Positions 36,380 through 48,286 of a stretch of DNA of 64,000 nucleotides are shown piece by piece. The notes below the pieces were generated by a model that was not told the DNA's origin, did no database searches, and saw only the letters and a list, made by a program, of their open reading frames with translations. The position numbers were made by a program, and so were the translations under genes. Positions within the stretch are counted from its first letter, which is position 1. Every line of letters starts with the position of its first letter. The stretch is from Epiperipatus broadwayi (lineage: Eukaryota; Onychophora; Udeonychophora; Euonychophora; Peripatidae), in the NCBI GenBank assembly GCA_028023455.1, contig JAQFVV010000502.1, positions 62,001 to 126,000 of the forward strand, written 5' to 3'.

Positions 36380-37720
36380 AATTCTTTGTATGTATCATCA
36401 TTTTCAGTTACTATCTATCTACTTCAGGATGAAGTTTTCTTAAGTTTAATCTAGTTTCTTCCCACATCATACAAGCAAGCTTTTCATAAATTCATCTTAT
36501 ATGTGGTTAACTGTTGTGTATTATCATTTCTTTTAGCAATATGTCCATCTAAAAAAATGGTCATGACTTTTAATTTCTTTACTGATATCTGTGGTATCTG
36601 TTTAAATCTTCTTTTTGATCTTTTTATTTTATTCCCAGTATACATTTCTCCATATTTTATTAAGTGGTCTGAAATTTCTATATTGTTCCTATGTTAAGGA
36701 TTCAAATCTCAGATCCATAAGAAAAAACTCATAAAAATATTTATTTTAAAAATCTTTTTTTTTCACACACACAGGATATTTACATCTAATCCTAAGTTAT
36801 TTCTAACAAAAAAATTTCATACAAGTTTCAGTCTGGATTAATTTTATCCATTATATTGTGATATCTATCAATAATCTGGCCAAGATATTTGTAATTGGTG
36901 ACTTCTAGTTTCAGATTATCAATCTTTACTTTCTTCTAAGGAAGTCTATTGAATGTTGCTTTTTGCTATTTAGCTTTATCCTTAATTTTAATTTTCTTAC
37001 CTTTATTTGATAATTCTTACAATATATAATAAGGTTATGGCACATCTGAAAAATCTAGATAAGTTAAATAATCTCCATTTATTATTACTCTCTTAGCTTC
37101 CCATTTTAATTTCTTGAATAGTAAAAAATTTGGAGGATATAAGGAATCATTCTGTCATATACTCTTAGCAATGTTAACTGTCTTGGCATGTTACCTTGTA
37201 TGTATTCTAATCACTGTTATGTTTTCTTTAGAATATGAAAATTTATTGTAGGTTTTGGTGATCTATAGTGTTAATCCTTATGTAAATTCTTATAAAGTTA
37301 AATGCATTTTTATAATCTACAAATCTAAAATTGATACTGATACTAAATAGTTCTTTCTATATCTTCCCTCAAAACATGGGTGCTATCCACTATACTCAAA
37401 AAATATTTTAAAATCCTGCTTTATTATTGTTGGTATGTGTCCAGTAGATGACTTACAATAAAAACTTGATAAATATCTTGAATAGAACTAATAAAAGATT
37501 GATAGGTCTGTAATTTATAATATCTTTTTTATCATCACTGCATTTTTTTATTCATGTGGTACATCTTTATCATTTACACCCTTAGTACATCGATTGGTCA
37601 GTATTTTTTTTTTTTTTTGGTTTTTATTAAGATATCAATAATAATGCAATCACTTCTTGAAGAAGTCTTTTTCTTCTTTATAGATTTAATTGCATAATTT
37701 ATTTTTTATTTCAAATGCTT
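36380..37720 (-). mobile_element. RTE-type LINE fragment, heavily decayed
   Basis: Minus-strand translation gives broken RT and C-terminal motifs: an AFDSI-like palm motif near 37.3 kb (KNAFNFI) and, near 36.6-36.7 kb, YGSEI followed by MEKCILGIK and KDQKEDLNRY. These parallel the segment at 166-640. Many stops show an old copy. Confidence 0.6.
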
Positions 37721-39238
37721 AGAAATTCAAAAATGTTATACTAGTAGGGAATAATTTATTTTTTGTTTATCCATACATTTTATGGTGTCATCTCTCTTTT
37801 TAATAATAGTGCTTTTTTTCCTATTGCTGAAATATTATTGTTTCCAATAGCAAAATAGTGTTTTATACTTCGAAGGTTTTATTCTATTTTGTAGCTTTCT
37901 TTGCTTATTCACAGTTATATTTTCTTATATCATTATTAATCCTTTATACAAAATTTTAAATATGAATTTCACCAAAATATTGATATTAAATGTTTAACAA
38001 CCTTATTTGCTATACCAAAATATGTAAGATATGACAAGCCACTTATGCAATTCCTAAATGTTAATTTATATATGGACAAAACAATCACTAAATTATAAAT
38101 ATAGTCTAAAATATTATCAAAAAAATGTAAAACATACACATATGGTACTTATCGCGTAATGTATAATAGGAATTGTTATGATAAAACAATCAATTTTCTG
38201 TCTCTACTTTATTTTAAGTGGATAAACTTTTTTTCAAAATGACGACTAAAAGTAAATTTTTTATTTTTTCCCAAAATGCATACTTACTTAACACGTGATT
38301 GTATTTGTGTTTCTTATGAAAATGATCGTAATTGGCAGATAGTAATTCAGCACTTTAGTCGGAATAAATCATTGGATCAAAACTATGAATACAAATGAAG
38401 TAAAAAAATAGTTTTAAAATGCAATTGACAGCACTAAAGATGTTGTCAGAATGAAATCTGGACAATGACTGAGAATGTAAAATTATCACACAAAAAAAAA
38501 CATGGCAGTGGTACAAACTTTCCACATATAGTTATTCCAATCAATTATGGCATCTTCTAAGCCAAGCTTTAGTTTTACTCATTCTATAGAGCGTAATTTG
38601 CAAGCCCACAATTGTAAATAAAGTGGATCACTGTTGGGAATGGAATTCTCGAATCCTCCAACCACATTCCCTTATGAATGCCAATTTAACTTTTACATCC
38701 TCGAATGTTATCACTGTAGAAACTCAAAAGTACAAATAAAGTAAAAATCCTTGAATGAAAACTATAAAAAAATCAAAAATGCAATTAAAATTTGGACAAT
38801 AACTTTGAATTAAAACTAAGAATGAAATCTGAACAACTGAGACTGTCAAAATATCACAAAAAAAAAACATATTTTGATATGAGATTGGATAGCATCACAG
38901 GGTTTATTTAACATGATTGCAAGTTTATGCATTTATCATGGATGTGAAAAGGTCTACTATTTTTACATTGCAAGTCTAATACTAAATACCAAATCTAATT
39001 GCCTGTGATTCAGATTTTCTCTGATTCTCTCATGTAATTTGTATAATCAGCACTTATATAAATGACAATATTCTTCTTGATTTTAATCAACAAAGCCCAA
39101 AGCCCTAAAATTAAAATATAACTTGAAATCTCATTACCCATACATCTTTTATGTCTTTCTTCCAAATTTTATTTTATTTTTCCTTTTTCCTTATTTCTTT
39201 ACTATTAAAATAGTAAGTATTTTTTTATGTTTATTCTG
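37721..39238. other. AT-rich DNA with a diverged local duplication
   Basis: Segments near 38.38-38.51 and 38.73-38.88 kb share AATGAAATCTG, GACAA, TATCACA and an A run followed by CAT in the same order, so one is probably a diverged duplicate of the other. No gene was recognised. Confidence 0.4.
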
Positions 39239-39249
39239 TAATAAGCATT

Positions 39250-39302
39250 GGTTGTTGTTATTGTTGTTGTTATTATTATTATTATTATCATCATCATCAT
39301 CA
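39250..39302 (+). repeat. Compound trinucleotide microsatellite
   Basis: (GTT)n, (ATT)n and (ATC)n follow each other. Confidence 0.9.
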
Positions 39303-39364
39303 TAAATGCAGTGAATATAATAATAAGTTTCATGAGTCATGTATAAAACTCACGGTGGCATTTC

Positions 39365-40517
39365 AGCATAAAAATGAAGAAGAAATGGAGTGTTATATAT
39401 GTGTTGATGGAGAATTTTGAAAGTAAATTAGTTGATTTGGAAAAATTGAAAACTTCAGTAAGACAAAAATCATTATGAAAGGAAGATATTAATCTTGAAA
39501 TTGGAGGTAATAATAATATTAAATCAACAGAAATTGATTTGGGAATTATAAATAATTATAATTGTGATAATAAAAAGAAAACATTAACAATAGTGGACAC
39601 TAATTGTTTGCCTTGTCAAGAAACGTTTATTTTAGTGCAAAGAATTTTAAATATTGTTACTGATTATCTAGTCAAATGAGATTGTTAAAAGAACATAATA
39701 TTATGAAAAAAATATTTTATTGAATAAGAAAGTGTTTGATAATAATTTGGATATAAATAAGAATGATACTATTGAATATATAATTATTAATGAAAATTAT
39801 GTTGCTAAAAATAAAAAGTCATATTGGAGATTTGATTGCTGTAGATTCAGATTTCCGCCTTTTATCCTAGAAGAGCAGAAGTGCTGAGGAATGAATGGGT
39901 AAATCTCAAAAGCAATTAGACATGATTAGTTTTAAAGATAACAAATCTAGTTATAAGTTAAATGAACAAAAAAGTAAAGTATTTAAAGTTGATAAGCAAG
40001 AAAGTGAAATAAATAAATTGCTACATCATTGCATGCTGAATTCTACTATCTACACACCATCTAATGAATGAGTAAAGATTTGTTCTCAAGATAAAATGTT
40101 AAACAAGTCATATGATTTTTGTTTAGAGGACAATACTAATGAAGAAAATGAAGGCTTCAAAACTGCAGTTTATAAAAAAAAATAAACAAAAAAATATTAA
40201 AAATATAAATATTTCTTCTGTTACAGGTAATCAAGTCAATCATGTTTTAAAACCTGTTAAAATTAAAATAAAATTTAAAAAAATTCTTTTTGACAAGAAT
40301 GAATAATGAAACTAGTGCACAAGATGTTATTGAATACTTAAAAAGTGCATTGGATATAAATACTGTATGCTATAAATTAAATACTAAATCCAAAAAATAT
40401 TCTTTTAACTTGTTTGTATATGAAAGTGATATAGATAAGGTGAATACAGAGAATATTTGGCCTGATAATGCTGTGAAACTACTTTTCTTTGGAAACTTGA
40501 AATTTCTGAGGACTTGA
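39365..40517 (+). pseudogene. ORF1 remnant of LINE J
   Basis: The best-kept part (40290-40517) reads DVIEYLKSALDINTVCYKLN, then YSFNLFVYESDIDKV and IWPDNAVKLLFF. This is the C-terminal RNA-binding-type fold seen at the end of ORF1 in many LINEs of this group (conserved DV..YL, C.KL and WP). Upstream is broken by stops. Confidence 0.6.
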
Positions 40518-40688
40518 AAGATGGTGTGATGACATCATACAGGATGATGTAATATTAAATTGTAATAATGATGTTGAAAAATTAAATGTAAATATGTTAT
40601 AAGATGATTATGATAGTGAAAATAGTAGCAAGCAAAAGATATGAATTTGCAAGAGACTTCTATTAAGTTGTGTAATAAATAGCAATCA

Positions 40689-41254
40689 TTGCATTGTTAT
40701 TATCAAAATGTATATGGACTTGGACTTAAAACAATTGAATTTAAATCTGAACTGTTATTGCATGAAAATAATATTATTTTAACTGAGACCTGGTTAAATG
40801 AGAGTATTAATAATGCAAATATATTTGATAATAGATATTGCTTAGACAGATGTGATAGAAAATATGTAAATGAAACAAGAGGTGGTGGTACATGGATTGG
40901 AGTTCAAAATGTATTAAGCATGCTCAAGTTTTTATCAGTGATGATAATATGGAATCCTGTTGGATTGAAATAGATCTACAAATTAAAAGCAAAATATTAT
41001 TGGGTACTGTATATTTTAGACCTACTCTTTTATATAGTGAAATAGATATATTTTTTACAAAGGTTGAAGATATTTTAGTAAAATACAAATATGATATTAT
41101 TACAGTGGGTGATTTCAATGAACCAGATTATCTAATATGTAACAATAAGGCTGTTGGTAAAAATAAAAAACTAATTGGAATAAAAAAATTTGTTGAATTA
41201 TTTAAATTAAGTCAGTTTAATAGATTTACTATTATTAAAAGTATAATACTTTGA
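40689..41254 (+). pseudogene. APE-type endonuclease of LINE J
   Basis: YYQNVYGLGLKT (normally QNVRGLRTK) opens the domain. LTETWLNESI supplies the catalytic E motif, then a frame change, then GTVYFRPTL and TVGDFNEPD (normally GDFN.P.). The order and motifs are diagnostic. Confidence 0.8.
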
Positions 41255-41746
41255 TCTATTATTTAATACCAATGATATTTTAAAATGTAATTTGGCAGAT
41301 CAGGCTCTTATATCTCCTGACTCTTATCACCCATCTTTGAAATTTGTAATAGATCGATCATATGAGCATATAAAGTCTGTTAAAAGTATTTTCAAAGATT
41401 TACTATTGTTCATATAAAGCTTTAGAGAATACTAATTGTAGTGTAATTTTGATAGAAAACAATCCAAATAAAACTGTAAATAAGTTTATTGATATAATTC
41501 GAAATTATTTGGATCATTAAATTCCTGTTAAAAGTTCACAATATAATAGTTATAAACATCCTAAATGATTCTCTAAAGAGTGAATTGCATGATTATGCAA
41601 AAATTATCATGAAAAGAGATTATGATAATCACTTAAATAACATCGAAAAGGGGTTTAAAAATAATCCACAAATGTTTTGAAATTATATTAAAAATGTAAA
41701 TACTGTTGGAAATAAAAGTTGCAAAAACAATTTAATACAGCCTTCT

Positions 41747-43156
41747 GTGAATGAATTAGTTAATCATTTCACAAATATATATTCAAATATTACTGGTGGT
41801 AATATGACTAATATTGAATCAAATCATAAAAGTAGTGAGAATATTGGTGTAGATAAAATTAATATTACTGATGTGCTTAATACAATATACACACTTAAAT
41901 CTAAATCATCTATGGGATGTGATATTCCTAGTTTATTATTAAGGGTTGTGCAAACTGTTTGGTAAGTACATTATATAATTAATGTGTCTATTGAAAAATG
42001 CATTGTTCCTGACATATTTAAAATTTCTAAGATTAGGTCTATTTATAAGAGAAATAGATTTGAACCAGGTAATTATAAACCTATATCATTATTGTCTTCA
42101 TTTGCTAGGATTTATGAAAGATGTATTTATAATATTATTACAAATATGATTAAGATCTTGCCTACTTTTCATACTAACTTAATAATAATATCGAATCATA
42201 TTGCTCATGCTTTTTCTGAGCAGATAAAACTTGATGTTATTTATTTTATATGTCACAGGCATTTGAAAATGTGTCAAATAATCTCCTAATATATAAACTT
42301 AACATGATTGGAATTAGTTCTAATTTAATTGGATAGTTTATTAATTATTTGGAAAATAATGCTATTACATTTGTATAGATAAAATTAACTCTTAAGTTAT
42401 TCAAAAATAAGATTGGGGTTCCTCAGGATGGAATATTAGCACCTTGATCTTGATCAAAACATTAAAAAAAGTATGATACTTACCTATGCAGATGATTGTA
42501 AATTATTTAAAAGGATTAGCACATGTGATAATAATATTGATCTTTAAAAAGATATTGTTTATTTCAAAGAATGATGTAAATTTAATAATATAAATATAAA
42601 TAAAACATATATTGTGTTTTACACCAATAAAATAGATAGATCTGTTTATCATTATAAGATTGAGGAAGATGTTATTATATACAAAGAAGTTGTTTCTGAT
42701 CTAGAAGTTATACTTTGTAATCATTTTACTTTTGACACACATATAAAATATATTATAAATAAAGCATATAAATGGATGGGATGTATTTTGAGATTTGGCA
42801 GAGATTTATCTCCTTATATACAGTACACGTTATTCTGTTCTTTTGTTGTACCTTCGCTGGAGTATGGTTCTTCTATATGGAATTTGGATTTGATTTATAT
42901 TGAATATAAAATTTCTAATGTAGAGAAAAGATTTATTAAGCTAATAAAAGGAGAAAATTTAAATCTTAAAATAATACTAACTGAAAGAAGACTAAATAAA
43001 GATATGGTATTCTTAAAAAAGTTAATTGATGGAAAAATTGATGTTAATGAGTGTATATCTAAAATAGAATTAAAAGTACCTTCTCATTTGTTAAGGGAAG
43101 AGTACACTTTTAATATTAAAAAAGTAAAAAAAAATTTTAAACAAATCTGTCATTAA
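41747..43156 (+). pseudogene. Reverse transcriptase and C-terminus of LINE J
   Basis: MGCDIPSLLL (finger motif), PGNYKPISLLSSFARIYER, GVPQDGILAP near 42.42 kb and LTYADDCKLF near 42.49 kb (intact YADD box) appear in order across three frames. The last frame (42614-43156) has the post-RT region with CSFVVPSLEYGSSIWN and VEKRFIKLI. Confidence 0.85.
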
Positions 43157-43284
43157 CAGATTGCAAAAGTTATATAATCAAAAATTTAATAACATTGATA
43201 TTTTTGTGACTACTTTATAACTAATATTAAAAAGAAATTGAATTTACTATAGATAAAATGTACTATACATGTAGATAGCATGTA

Positions 43285-43497
43285 TTAAAACAGGCAAAAC
43301 TCTCCATATGTATTGCCACCAGTGTAAGTCAGAGTAATCAATGGATGCCAGAAGGCTTGTGCATAAAATCCCCATCTAGTGCTTACACATCCAATATCCC
43401 CAGACTAATTTCTGGCTTGTGGCCTTCATCAGTGAGGAGCCTAGGATCTGAGAGCACTGCAGAGTGGCAATACGTATGGAGAGTTTTGCCTGTTTTA
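43285..43497. mobile_element. MITE family M, copy 3, nested in LINE J
   Basis: It starts TTAAAACAGGCAAAACTCTCC and ends in the inverse, GAGAGTTTTGCCTGTTTTAA. Internal modules match the other copies. It sits in the LINE J 3' UTR. Confidence 0.85.
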
Positions 43498-43775
43498 ATA
43501 ACAGTTATAAGCAAGCATAAAAAATTGTGATCATGTGATGTTTATTGAGATAACATGTATTTATATATACTTTCATATTTTGATTTTGAATTGTAATTTT
43601 CTTTATTGTTGTATATTTTTGTTAAAATGTTAATATATTGTAGAATGTTTTGTTCATTGTATATTTATTTTGTAATTATTAATAATGTATGAATATTTTA
43701 CTTGTATATTTCTGTTAAAGTGGAAGTGGTGAAGTGCACAAAATAAATAAAAAATTGAATTGAATTATTGTTGTT

Positions 43776-44105
43776 GTTTTTGTTGTCGTTGTGGTTGTTA
43801 TTATTATGGATGTTTTTATTTATTATTATTTTAAAATATAAAAAAAAAATTGATTAGTGAAAAAGATTCCATTTACTTATGAGACTATAAAAAGATATAC
43901 AGATGAAAACCAAAAACAATATTATTTCTAGTAAAATATATGTATTTTAAAGTATCTGCCTAATAACCAGACAGATGTAACAACAATACATTTATAAAAG
44001 TTGTAATAACAATAAAAAATTGAAAAAATTACAGAAACACATTCATGTGAGAGATGATACTAGATAAAGAATAAAAAGAAAAAGATTTTATAAGTATTTA
44101 CTTTT
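43776..44105. other. AT-rich DNA, nothing recognised
   Basis: No feature beyond short A/T and GTT runs. Confidence 0.4.
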
Positions 44106-44158
44106 AATTCATTGTTTAAAAAACGGACTTAAAATAATAGTTATCAATTGTTTCTTAC

Positions 44159-44455
44159 CTTCAATTGATCTATTCTTCAACAGGTCTTCATGGATGGGTT
44201 CAAATGTTGCTTTGCAATTTATATTTAATGTCAATTGACCTACTGTTGCACTAAAGTTATCAGTTACTAAAAATTCTCCAATAGTTTTAGTATCACTTTC
44301 ATAATCTTTAGTTATATTTTTCACTGGAATTCCGTTATATCTCATAATAAATATTAATTTTGGAGTTTTAAAATTTTTTAAGGTGCATGTACATTGAATT
44401 TTACTATTTGTAGAAACCCTTGTTCCTTCACAGTTTAAGTCAAGTGAACCAAAAA
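44159..44455 (-). CDS. Exon encoding a second Ig-like domain
   Basis: The minus strand has a T-rich acceptor (TTTTTTAG|TTTTTGG) and a consensus donor (GAAG|GTAAG), giving a 297-bp exon, phase 1 at both ends, fully open. It starts FGSLDLNCEGTRVSTN, then KIQCTCTLKNF, LIFIMRYNGIPVKNIT, and near the end TVGQLTLNINCKATFE. Cysteine spacing and alternating strands fit an Ig-like extracellular domain, though no clear Trp core is seen. N-glycosylation sequons NIT, NFS and NRS support secretion. One symmetric exon per domain is typical of secreted Ig proteins, including snail FREPs. Upstream exons are at 47.7 and 58.8 kb. Confidence 0.7.
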
Positions 44456-44485
44456 CTAAAAAATATAATTTCAAAGTAAATAAAG

Positions 44486-44487
<2 letters not shown>

Positions 44488-44532
<45 letters not shown>
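44488..44532 (+). repeat. (CA)n(TA)n microsatellite
   Basis: It lies just upstream of the Ig exon's acceptor, within the intron. On the minus strand it was mistranslated as a Y-I and C-V run that falsely extends the exon ORF. Confidence 0.9.
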
Positions 44533-44591
44533 ATATCATATACCCAGCTCATCATATGATCATCATTTCTTATGCTTGCTCATAACTGTTA

Positions 44592-44887
44592 TCAAAACAG
44601 GCAAAACTCTCCATACAGTAGTCCACTCAGTGCAAGCCAGAGTAACCAATGGATGCCAGAAGGCTTGTACATAAAATCCCTATCTAGTGCCTACTCAAGC
44701 AACATCTCCAGACTAGTTTCTAGCTCTCATATCCAAGGCTCATCACTGATGAAAACCACAAGCTAGAAACTAGTCTGGGGTATTGGATGAGTAGGCCACT
44801 AGATAGGAATTTTATGCACAAGCCTTCTGGCATCCATTGATTATTCTTGCACTAAGATTACTATATGGAGAGTTTTGCCTGTTTTGA
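44592..44887. mobile_element. MITE family M, copy 4
   Basis: Termini TCAAAACAGGCAAAACTCTCC and inverse. The two halves are near mirror images about 44745, including CCAGACTAGTTTCTAGCT and its inverse. The outer flank CTTGCTCATAACTGTTAT is inverted relative to that right of copy 3. Confidence 0.8.
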
Positions 44888-45141
44888 TAACAGCTCATCA
44901 TCTCACAAAACATTAACAAGGCAAATTATTACAGTAGAAATATTTTTGTGTATATGGAATGTTGGTCAATGTTTTGTGGGATGTTTATTTGGAGACTTTA
45001 GGAATGGTAAGTTGGATGTGTGGTGTAATTTATAAATAATAGCCAATATTGTTTTTGGTATTTTTGTTTATTATATATATTAATAATTTTAATCAACATA
45101 AATGATATTTACTGTTGATCAAATATGTACCAGAACAAATA

Positions 45142-45381
45142 AGCAGATTCTAAAGAACCATTTTAAAATAAATTTGCAAATATGTTTACTCTTTCATATA
45201 ACGATGCCAATTCATTTTGTCTACTCAAGAATATCTCTTTCATCTAACCTTGCAATATATACAGGTTGAAGGGTAGATAAAAGAGATATCTATTTTTATA
45301 AGACAAAGTGAAATGGCATTGATATATGAAAGAATCAATGTATTTTCAAATTTATTTAAAAATGGTTATTTAGAATCTGCT
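45142..45381. mobile_element. 240-bp inverted-repeat element (MITE-like)
   Basis: Outer ends AGCAGATTCTAAAGAACCAT and its diverged inverse. Arms of about 110 bp (including ATAACGATGCCAATTCATTT and its inverse) around a short centre. No link to family M. Confidence 0.7.
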
Positions 45382-47261
45382 TGCAATTTTTCTATGATGT
45401 AATTAAAATGATTGTCCAGTGAAGTATAAATGACTTTGAAGTGAAGATTCTGGTAGGAGAAAGATCTATTATAATTCATAATAATTTTCTGTGTTAAATA
45501 TTTTAAAAAATTCAGCAAAATAAAATTGTTTTCAAGTGAGTAAATATGTTATTAAGTGGTTGCTGTGAAGGTATAGAAATTTGTAAAAGATTAATTAAGA
45601 ATTGTAGAAAGAAATAGAACACATGAAATGGGAATGAAACAGAACAAGTATATTTAATTTAAATCCATGTAACTATAATTCCTGGAAGCAATATTTAAAT
45701 TACAACTGGCACATCAATAAATGCAAAGAATAGAGTGTTAGCATGTATTTCTTGAGAGTTGATAGTGCTAAGCATTCAGTTATTGATGTTTAAAAGTTGA
45801 GCATGAAATTTGTATATTAGCTTGATTTAATACAGTGTAAAGCATTCTGAAATTACAACTGAACATTTAGAGAATAAAGGCAATGTCTCCTTATTAGAAA
45901 TCATTAACCATTAAATAAATAAAAAAACCATAAGGGTTCAAGGAATAGGTGATAAAAGATTTAGCATTACATTGTTTGCATTATTGATGTGAATGCCAAT
46001 TATATATAGATTTCTGATACATTAAGCTGTGCATGTATATACAATATTTCAAGATTAAGACTGATACCACTGTTTCAGTAGGTAATCGAGATGTTCTTTA
46101 GCCATAACCCAAGATAACACTTTTCACAAAAAAAGAATGGTCCATTTTTTCTCATAATCTCATTTTCTTATTTAAAAGAGCATTTGAAACACTTAGGCCA
46201 GAAAGAATAAATACTTAAACACAAATTTTATTTTAAAGATATTTTAAATTGATCAATATCACAAATTGATTGGTTTGTGAGTTTTTTCAATTTAAACATT
46301 GTCACCAATGGCTCAGACAATCGAAATCTGTAATATAAAATACTTCCAAAGGTTAATATTTTATTTCACTAAAAACCTAGAAGAAAGGGCTATTGTATAG
46401 ATTAATGGAAAAAACTTCTTTATCATACAGATCATTCAAGTAATTATTGGTTTCCTGTCAACATCAAAAGGTAAAAGTTATCTCTGTTTAAATGGATACA
46501 ATCTTCTTATTTCTATTATTTATTAGGATATTCCAATCCATGAAAATATTTAAAATCAGTACTTACATATTACATTGGCTGTGAAAGATCACATACCTAT
46601 TAGTGTGGCAATAAATTTCTAACCTCACAAACTCGTAAAATAATTTCTGCACAGGATCTTCTGACAAACTTAATTCATCAATGTTGATAAATAATGACAA
46701 GAAACTTTATTTAACACAAAATGGTGATCTATAAACTTTATTTAATGAAAATAAACAAACACATATTTACATTTTGAGGTGAATTGAGTCATTTGCAAAA
46801 ATGATGAGAACTAACTATATTTCATAAAAAAAGTGACTTATAAATTTATTTATTGGACATGTATTTACATTTTTTTGTAAGAAATGTTGTTGCAGCTACT
46901 GAACATTTAGCATTATATGTTTATTCCAATAAAAAAAAAAAGCAAAAGATTGTTTTTTACAAAATTACTGGGGCAGAATAAAGTTTTTTTGTACTGCAAC
47001 ATACAAATGAAAGTATAGCTACAATTTACATGAAAATGTTTGTACTTTAGCAACTCACAAATTATCATTTGTAGGACTTTATGTTTTTTCAGGGTAACAT
47101 GCTACATGCACAAATTTGTTGCAATTAGTTATTCAAATCTATTATCATCTTTTGAAAGTGGGGACTGCATTATACATGGCTTCTAATCAGCCAAAAGATT
47201 AATGAACTTCTTAAAACTTGGTGGATAGAGATCTTGTTGATATTCTTGAAGAATTCTCTCA
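45382..47261. other. Intron-like AT-rich DNA, nothing recognised
   Basis: No ORF above 60 codons and no recognised repeat in 1.9 kb. Confidence 0.5.
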
Positions 47262-47351
47262 CATTGATGGCCTAGTAGTTAGCATAGCTGCCTTCCAAGC
47301 AGCTGGCCTGGGTTCTCTTCTTGGTCAATGCATTTGACATATGAAAAAAAA
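47262..47351 (+). mobile_element. tRNA-Gly(TCC)-derived SINE, copy 2
   Basis: It contains TTAGCATAGCTGCCTTCCAA and GCAGCTGGCCTGGGTTC like the copy at 10.2 kb, then ATTTGACATATG and an A run. The T arm is mutated (CTTCTTGG), so it cannot be a working tRNA gene. Confidence 0.75.
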
Positions 47352-47399
47352 AGACCAGCTTGAAGAATTTTTCATAAAAGACTCTGTTTCACATTTACC

Positions 47400-47665
47400 T
47401 AAGTATTTATATAAGGAGCTTTGAACTCAGATTTTCACTCAACCTTCAATTCCCCATGCTATCTCATACCACTGATAGACCTGACTCCACATATGTTTAA
47501 AAAATAATCACCAATATATGTATTTTGTGCTAAACCAGCACTCATCAGTTGGTCCAGATTATCATCTCTACACATATATATAATCAGTGCTCAGCTTTAT
47601 ATTAAGATAGCAATCCACTCCATCCTCCAACTCTTCAGCCGTCCATATCATTGAAAATCTGAAGA
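47400..47665 (-). repeat. Repeat family A, copy 4
   Basis: TTTGAACTCAGATTTTCA, AACCAGCACTCATCAGTTGG, a short (TA)n, CAGTGCTCAGCTTTATATTA and CCATATCATTGAAAATC match the other copies. Confidence 0.7.
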
Positions 47666-47741
47666 TGTTTTTATACATATTTATACTATTTTTAAACAAA
47701 AGGCATCAAGATTAATTTTAATTTAAAAAAATATTTTTTAC

Positions 47742-47846
47742 CAATACAAATTTGATTAGCCTGATTACAAATTAATTCTATAATTGTTATTTTTTTAATT
47801 AGTAAAATTTTTCCAAATTCTAAATACTTTTTATCTACTTGCATTC
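47742..47846 (-). CDS. Candidate linker exon between Ig domains
   Basis: Minus-strand acceptor ACTGCAAG| and donor ATTG|GTAAAA bound a 105-bp open exon, phase 1 at both ends, matching the downstream exon at 44.2 kb and the donor of the upstream exon at 58.8 kb. It encodes MQVDKKYLEFGKILLIKKIT then IIELICNQANQICI. The content is not domain-like and could be the small connecting region found between the two Ig domains of FREPs. Base composition is AT-rich like the intron, so chance is possible. Confidence 0.4.
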
Positions 47847-47879
47847 CTTGCAGTAATAAAGCATCAATCAACATCTTTT

Positions 47880-48286
47880 ATCGCAAGACCAAACAATGTA
47901 AACATCATTCTTTAAATAGATAATACCTTAACAATCATTCTACTCTTAATTAATTAGTTTTAATAGGAAAACTACCAATGCCTTGTAATTAACCTGCTTT
48001 TACAAACTTTATTAAAATCTAATGTTAAGGAATTTTAAGTACCTTAAATTTTAATTAATTGTTTTTACCAACATTTTCTAGAATCTGTTATGTATTTGAA
48101 CAATTCTAATTATTTATCTAATCTCAGCTAAGCGTTTCTGAGCCTTTCTATACTTACATACACGTGCCTGCATTCATTCTTATAATCCTTTAATAAATTT
48201 TTAATAAAGTAAAATTTCCTATAACAAAGTTTAAAAATTTTTTGATACAAGATGGCATGAAGCATATAATATGTACGCATATATAT
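47880..48286. other. Intron-like AT-rich DNA
   Basis: Nothing recognised. Confidence 0.4.

Larger units (their letters stand above)
39365..43775 (+). mobile_element. Jockey/CR1-like LINE (LINE J), near full length, dead
   Basis: ORF1-like remnants (39.4-40.5 kb), an APE-type endonuclease (40.69-41.25 kb), a reverse transcriptase (41.75-42.6 kb) and a C-terminal region (42.6-43.16 kb) follow in order on the plus strand. After a nested MITE the 3' UTR resumes and ends near 43.77 kb in AAATAAATAAAAAATTGAA and TTGAATTATTG, a 3' end common in jockey/CR1-type LINEs. Stops and frameshifts break every ORF. Clade is inferred from domain order and wording. Confidence 0.85.

Noticed and set aside
44456-44555. 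N-terminal extension of the Ig exon ORF with Y-I and C-V runs
   Set aside because: It is translation of the (CA)n(TA)n microsatellite upstream of a good splice acceptor.
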